A stretch of DNA of 64,000 bases from Nitrospirota bacterium. GTDB taxonomy: Bacteria > Nitrospirota > Thermodesulfovibrionia > Thermodesulfovibrionales > SM23-35. The stretch's first letter is position 1, and every line of letters begins with the position of its first letter. The stretch spans positions 1-64,000 of the forward strand of contig JBFMCL010000003.1 in assembly GCA_040754395.1 (NCBI GenBank), written 5' to 3'. Under the pieces are notes generated by a model. The model made no database searches. It had not been told where the DNA came from and saw only the letters and a list, made by a program, of their open reading frames with translations. A program made the position numbers and the translations under genes. Below are positions 60,027 through 64,000 of the stretch, in pieces.

Positions 60027-61055
60027 CTACCTTCCCGCAAGCATCCTTGTGATGAATTTAGCCGTATTTTCAACGATATAAATCGCCTTCGCATAGTCCA
60101 TCCGTGTCGGGCCGATGATTCCGACAACTCCGATCGGCTTGTCTCCTTCCCTGCACGGAGAAGCAACCACGCTCAGTTTCTTCAGATCATCCATCGAATT
60201 CTCGGAGCCGATGATAACCTGCACACCTTCGGACTCAGAGAGCTTGTCAAGCAGGTTCATGATTGTATGTTTGTCCTCAATCGCCCTTGACAGTTCGCGT
60301 ATCTTATCAAGATCGGCGAAATCAGGCAATTCAAGCACTTCAGAGAGCCCTGAGATAAAAAGCTCGTTCAGGGGAAAATACACGGCGTCCTGGCATATCT
60401 TCATTGCCCTTGAGATGAGCCTGTCACACCTGATCTTCTCTTTTGACATTTCCCTGACGATTTTAATCCTGATTTCGTCAAATGTCATACCGGAAAACTC
60501 TGTATTCAGATACCCTGAAATTCTGTTCAGGTCTTTCTGGGAAATCTCAGGGTCAATCGATACGATCTTGTTCTTCACAAGACCTTCATCCGTAAAAAGG
60601 ACCGCTGCAACCTTATCGGCCTGGTATTTGAGAAGGTTTATCTTCCGCAGTGTCGACATGTCAGGTGTCGGAGACATCGCAATCCCGAGATAATGAGACA
60701 ACTGCGACAGGTTCTTCGTAGTCGCGTTCAGAAATATGTCGATATCATTTTTTAATGTCTCAAGTTTTCTGTAAAGTCCCTGAAGCATCTCGATATCCAC
60801 ATGAATGCGCCCTTCTTCTGCCAGAGAATCTACGTAGAGCCGGTAGCCAAGATCGGTCGGAACCCTTCCGGCAGAAGTATGTGGCTGCCTGAGGAACCCC
60901 ATCTCTTCAAGGTCAGACATGATATTCCTGATCGTTGCAGGAGAAAGGCCAAAGGCATACCTCTTCGTCACAACCCTCGAGCCCACCGGGTCAGGAAAAT
61001 TGATGTAACTCTGGACAACTGCGTAAAGGACTTTTTTGCTTCTTTCGCTGAGCAT
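60027..61055 (-). CDS. hrcA: Heat-inducible transcriptional repressor HrcA
   Basis: 342 residues. N-terminal winged HTH with GSRVVTKRYAFGLSPATIRN, then the dimerisation and insert domains and the C-terminal IGPTRMDYAKAIYIVE signature. It represses the chaperone genes through CIRCE; GroE stabilises it. ATG at 61055 is preferred: a GTG at 61070 in the same frame lies inside the CIRCE element and upstream of the expected mature start MLSERSKKVL. It heads hrcA-grpE-dnaK-dnaJ-rsmE. Confidence 0.96.
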   Translation of the reverse strand: MLSERSKKVLYAVVQSYINFPDPVGSRVVTKRYAFGLSPATIRNIMSDLEEMGFLRQPHTSAGRVPTDLGYRLYVDSLAEEGRIHVDIEMLQGLYRKLETLKNDIDIFLNATTKNLSQLSHYLGIAMSPTPDMSTLRKINLLKYQADKVAAVLFTDEGLVKNKIVSIDPEISQKDLNRISGYLNTEFSGMTFDEIRIKIVREMSKEKIRCDRLISRAMKICQDAVYFPLNELFISGLSEVLELPDFADLDKIRELSRAIEDKHTIMNLLDKLSESEGVQVIIGSENSMDDLKKLSVVASPCREGDKPIGVVGIIGPTRMDYAKAIYIVENTAKFITRMLAGR

Positions 61056-61063
61056 TTGACTTT

Positions 61064-61090
61064 TTAGCACTCTCGATGGTTAAGTGCTAA
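61064..61090. promoter_or_regulatory. CIRCE operator of the heat-shock operon
   Basis: TTAGCACTC (61064-61072), nine bases, AAGTGCTAA (61082-61090). This is the HrcA-binding CIRCE sequence (TTAGCACTC-N9-GAGTGCTAA) with one changed base in the second arm. It covers the predicted transcription start and ends about nine bases before the hrcA ATG. Confidence 0.93.
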
Positions 61091-61092
61091 TA

Positions 61093-61121
61093 ATTTAACA
61101 ATTAACCGACCAGCGTGTCAA
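61093..61121 (-). promoter_or_regulatory. Sigma-70 promoter of hrcA
   Basis: On the minus strand TTGACA (61121-61116) is followed after exactly 17 bases by TTAAAT (61098-61093). Transcription should begin near 61086, inside CIRCE, as usual for HrcA-regulated genes. Confidence 0.8.
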
Positions 61122-61131
61122 GTACGGCTGA

Positions 61132-63198
61132 TCATGTGCTGAACTTCTGCAGTTCGTGAAGAAGAACCCGGGCATCATTGCTGAGCGCACTGATACTCCG
61201 GTCCATTTCTGAGGCTGAATTGATGAGGTCAGCGGTAGTCATTCGTATCTTTTCCATATTCTTGACAATCTCGGTGCTCTTTTGGTTCTGGTTGTGTATG
61301 GAAGAAGTAATCTGTCCGGCCTGCTCGGAGACATTTTCATATACCGTCAACATCTGTTTATTGCTCTGAAACTGTTCCTGCGTAGATTTCTTGATCTGCT
61401 CGGACCCTTCTGCAACACTTTCGGCTGCCTCTATGATGAGGCTGTTTCCCCTGTTCTGATCCTTTATTGACCGGGATATATGTTCAATTTGCTCGGTGAT
61501 CTGCCTGATGGAATCCGTGATATGCCCGATAACTTTCACTTCCTCTGTGGTAGCCAACTGTATGGATTTGGACATCTCGGTCGATACGTTTGAACTTGCC
61601 AGTATGCTGGAGAAGGCATCTTTTACCCTGCTGACAAGCTGTACACCGGTATCGACCGTTGCTATGCCTTTTCCTGTCATCTCAACGCTCGCCCTTGTTT
61701 CAGCCTGCACCCCGGCAATAAGGGCTGCAATCTCCCTGGTTGCCAAGGATGTCCTGTCGGCCAGCCTCTTGTTTTCCTCTGCTATTACCGCAAATGCCTT
61801 CCCTTGTTCCCCGGCCTGTGCCGCGAGTATTGAAGCATTCAGGGAGAGCAGGTTCGTCTGTTGTGCCAGTTCGTCAATGACATGCACTATACTCCCGATC
61901 TCCTCAGATCTCTGTTCGAGCAGATGTATCTTCTCTGAGAGTGCATTGACACTGTCCCGGATATCTTCCATCCCCCTTATCGCCTCGGCAACTGAGGTCA
62001 ACCCTTTCTCTGACGCTTCACGGGAAACATTTTCTGCGAGCCGGACAGATTTTTCCGCACTTGTCTGTATTTCCCTGACTGTAGCATTGACCTGGTCGAG
62101 AGCAGAAACGCTTGACTCAGATGATACAGACAGGATCTCAACGCTTTTGACGGTGTTTTTTACAGCAGCCATCATTTCTTCAATAGATGATGCAGCTTTA
62201 TGCGATATCTCATTAAAGACCTCCGCGTTATCAGAGACCGCCGAAATGGATGCCGTCATTTCCTCTACTGCGCTTGAAGCCTTTTCCACAGAGTCATAAA
62301 GACTTTCAGAGCTCTTGGCTATCGCGGTAACCGACACATTCAGTTCTTCAATATGCATGGCATTCTCCTCTATCGCTGTCTTCTGGAGCTCCGCAACCCG
62401 CAAAACGCTTGCCGGGGATTCCGTAATGGTTGCCGTAACCGAAGACACATTTTCTGAGAGATTTTTTATTTTCACAAGCACGTCTCTTAAATTCATTGCC
62501 ATGCCGTTAATCGCTTCAGAGAGGGATGCGATCTCATCTTTTCCGACTCTTTTCACTGTCTGTGTCAAATCCCCGGACGATATCCTGGCAGCCACCTTTT
62601 CCATTTCCATAATCGGACCTGTGATAAACTTCGATACAGAGAAATAGATGACTGCTGAAAATGCCATAAAACTCAATGCAGAAAGACTGACAGCCCAGAG
62701 GATAAGGGTATAGAGTTCTTTCTGAATCACCCCTGACTGAATTCCGATTCTGAGTGTTCCTGCCTTTACGGCCTCTGCATCTCTCAGCGGAATGGAAACA
62801 TCATAGTAATCCCCCCATTTCTGCAGGAGATTACTGTTTGCACTCAGTGCATTCCGCGTCTCGGTGTCCTTAAAGAGTTTCCCGATACTGCCCTCATCAT
62901 TATGGTACAGTATCCTGCCTTTCTCATCGAGAATCATTGCATATCCGACAGCTCTGTCCTGCACCGCGCGTTTCATTTTTTCGTTGAGCCCCTCGATAGT
63001 ATCAAGGGAAAGGCCAAGGGAAAGTACTTTCCCGATATCTTCCTTCAGCGCTTCACCGGCAGATGCAACCTTTGAAAGGATTTCCTGTTTGTACCGTGTA
63101 TGGGCAATGTAAGTCAGGATTGCGGTATTAATAGTAATGGCAAGGAAAAGTATCATGGCAATAAGGAAAAGCGACCTGGTCTGGAGGTTTATTTTCAT
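61132..63198 (-). CDS. Methyl-accepting chemotaxis protein
   Basis: 688 residues. First membrane helix about 9-31, an extracytoplasmic Cache-like domain of about 135 residues (MILDEKGRILYHND), second helix about 167-190, HAMP (KFITGPIMEMEKVAARISSGDL), then a long coiled-coil signalling domain with a variant tip: QQTNLLSLNASILAAQAGEQG and GKAFAVIAEENKRLADRTS. No C-terminal CheR-binding pentapeptide is present. It overlaps the binding-protein gene by four bases, so that protein may present its ligand to this receptor. Confidence 0.93.
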   Translation of the reverse strand: MKINLQTRSLFLIAMILFLAITINTAILTYIAHTRYKQEILSKVASAGEALKEDIGKVLSLGLSLDTIEGLNEKMKRAVQDRAVGYAMILDEKGRILYHNDEGSIGKLFKDTETRNALSANSNLLQKWGDYYDVSIPLRDAEAVKAGTLRIGIQSGVIQKELYTLILWAVSLSALSFMAFSAVIYFSVSKFITGPIMEMEKVAARISSGDLTQTVKRVGKDEIASLSEAINGMAMNLRDVLVKIKNLSENVSSVTATITESPASVLRVAELQKTAIEENAMHIEELNVSVTAIAKSSESLYDSVEKASSAVEEMTASISAVSDNAEVFNEISHKAASSIEEMMAAVKNTVKSVEILSVSSESSVSALDQVNATVREIQTSAEKSVRLAENVSREASEKGLTSVAEAIRGMEDIRDSVNALSEKIHLLEQRSEEIGSIVHVIDELAQQTNLLSLNASILAAQAGEQGKAFAVIAEENKRLADRTSLATREIAALIAGVQAETRASVEMTGKGIATVDTGVQLVSRVKDAFSSILASSNVSTEMSKSIQLATTEEVKVIGHITDSIRQITEQIEHISRSIKDQNRGNSLIIEAAESVAEGSEQIKKSTQEQFQSNKQMLTVYENVSEQAGQITSSIHNQNQKSTEIVKNMEKIRMTTADLINSASEMDRSISALSNDARVLLHELQKFST

Positions 63199-64000
63199 TT
63201 GATGACTCTCGTTGCAGAACTCAGGATATCAAAGGGCATCTTGAGTCCGAGAGAATTTGCTGTTTTGAGATTGACGGTCATCTGTATTTTCTTTGGCCCT
63301 GCAACCGGAATTGCAGATGGATTCTCCCCTTTCAGCAGCCTGGAAACCATATCAGCAGCCTCCCTGCCCTGTTCTGCGCTGTCTGCAGTCAGGGTAAGAA
63401 TAATCCCTTTCTCCTCTCCCCCACCCATCATTGCAGCAGTAGGGACATTCAGTTTTCTCGCCACACTGACAATCTCGTCAACATACATCATGGCCAAACA
63501 GCTTGTCGTGACAAATATCGCATCCACATCCTTAATGTGTCCGATGCTTTCAGGGTTCCTGATATTGAACTTAACCGTCTTGAATGAAAATTGTCCGCTT
63601 AACCGTTCAATCTCATTCGCCTCGTGGACTGTCTCTTTCTCGGCACTGTTGTATATAACGCCCAGTCTCGTGAAATTATTGATTGTTTTCAGGTTTTTCA
63701 AAAGGCCTGCGATCGATATCCTTGCATTGATCCCGGTAACTTTCCTGCCTTTCATGCTCAGGCCATCATGGTCATACACACCTGCAAAAACGACCGGGAT
63801 TCCGGAAGCCTCTTCAAGCGCCGCCTGAGTTGCAGGAAACCCGTACGCAACAATGATCTTTGTGCCTATCGCAGCAAATTTTCTGGCTGCATTTGCCCAT
63901 GCCATGGTTTCAGGGGCAGGGGTCTGGACGATGATATCGGCCTTAAGCCCGTTCGCTGAGATCTCGGATGCAAACGTTTTGTGAACAGCCCTGTAATAGG
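63195..64000 (-). CDS. ABC-type substrate-binding protein, partial (ABC_sub_bind family)
   Basis: At least 268 residues; the frame stays open to the window edge, so the N-terminus, including any signal peptide, is missing. It has the two-lobe periplasmic binding fold of the ABC_sub_bind family (TrpX-like): FAAIGTKIIVAYGFPATQAAL, IPVVFAGVYDHDG, RLGVIYNSAEKET and PTAAMMGGGEEKGIILTL. Some members are tryptophan/tyrosine or dye-like ligand binders. It overlaps the chemoreceptor gene, which suggests sensing rather than transport. Confidence 0.85.
   Translation of the reverse strand, partial: YYRAVHKTFASEISANGLKADIIVQTPAPETMAWANAARKFAAIGTKIIVAYGFPATQAALEEASGIPVVFAGVYDHDGLSMKGRKVTGINARISIAGLLKNLKTINNFTRLGVIYNSAEKETVHEANEIERLSGQFSFKTVKFNIRNPESIGHIKDVDAIFVTTSCLAMMYVDEIVSVARKLNVPTAAMMGGGEEKGIILTLTADSAEQGREAADMVSRLLKGENPSAIPVAGPKKIQMTVNLKTANSLGLKMPFDILSSATRVIK

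Noticed and set aside
61055-61070. Upstream GTG start for hrcA
   Set aside because: It lies inside the CIRCE operator and just after the predicted transcription start; the ATG at 61055 matches the family N-terminus.

Overview
This is a bacterial chromosomal window of about 50% GC. Gene content suggests a strictly or facultatively anaerobic Gram-negative bacterium, perhaps Nitrospirota (Thermodesulfovibrionia-like) or a deltaproteobacterial relative. This placement is an inference from the three-part iron-sulfur glutamate synthase, the many sigma-54 activators and histidine kinases, an outer-membrane barrel protein, and the HrcA/CIRCE heat-shock operon. I saw no rRNA, tRNA, insertion sequence, phage or CRISPR array.

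Layout. (1) 1-3200: a cold-adaptation/RNA cluster: cold-shock protein with a terminator-like hairpin in its leader, a conserved unknown, an RRM protein, a TTG-started ribosomal protein S21, a KH protein and a DEAD-box helicase. (2) 3300-6760: an LUD-domain iron-sulfur protein divergent from a Crp/Fnr regulator, a lipoprotein, and a ferredoxin-like protein preceded by a perfect Fnr-type dyad. (3) 7000-13720: glutamate synthase as three overlapping genes ending in a fusion, followed with no gap by a NifA-like activator. (4) 13740-21330: two histidine kinases, a lone receiver protein and a truncated PEP-synthase-like protein. (5) 21690-34650: a run of about 17 same-strand genes: a GntR regulator, two CBS-protein/DASS-transporter pairs, then a complete Mrp-type antiporter set with three large antiporter-like subunits and two very small membrane proteins. 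(6) 34690-45570: minus-strand genes: a third CBS protein, a two-gene operon of tiny proteins under a sigma-54 promoter with three upstream activator sites, a sigma-54 regulator, an LCIB-type carbonic-anhydrase homologue, a third DASS transporter with a fourth CBS protein, and two universal stress proteins flanking an NtrC-type two-component system. (7) 45990-50620: nitrogen assimilation: a stand-alone NifA-type HTH protein, outer-membrane protein, Amt, GlnK and glutamine synthetase. (8) 50700-64000: a small Sm-like protein, signalling proteins (REC-PAS-GGDEF, REC, histidine kinase), the operon hrcA-grpE-dnaK-dnaJ-rsmE, a chemoreceptor and a partial periplasmic binding protein.

How the parts may work together. 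A ten-base element, ACAAWWTTGT, recurs before glutamate synthase, before the HTH/Amt/GlnK run and before glutamine synthetase. It looks like the operator of a shared nitrogen regulon. The most novel candidate is the operon CBS protein - DASS transporter - LCIB-type carbonic anhydrase - sigma-54 regulator. With the paralogous CBS/DASS/Mrp operon it could be a sodium-coupled inorganic-carbon (bicarbonate) uptake system; this is inference. Both universal stress genes share the same sigma-54 promoter and activator-site geometry. The tiny-protein operon has a related but different activator site, and each site has a plausible activator encoded nearby.
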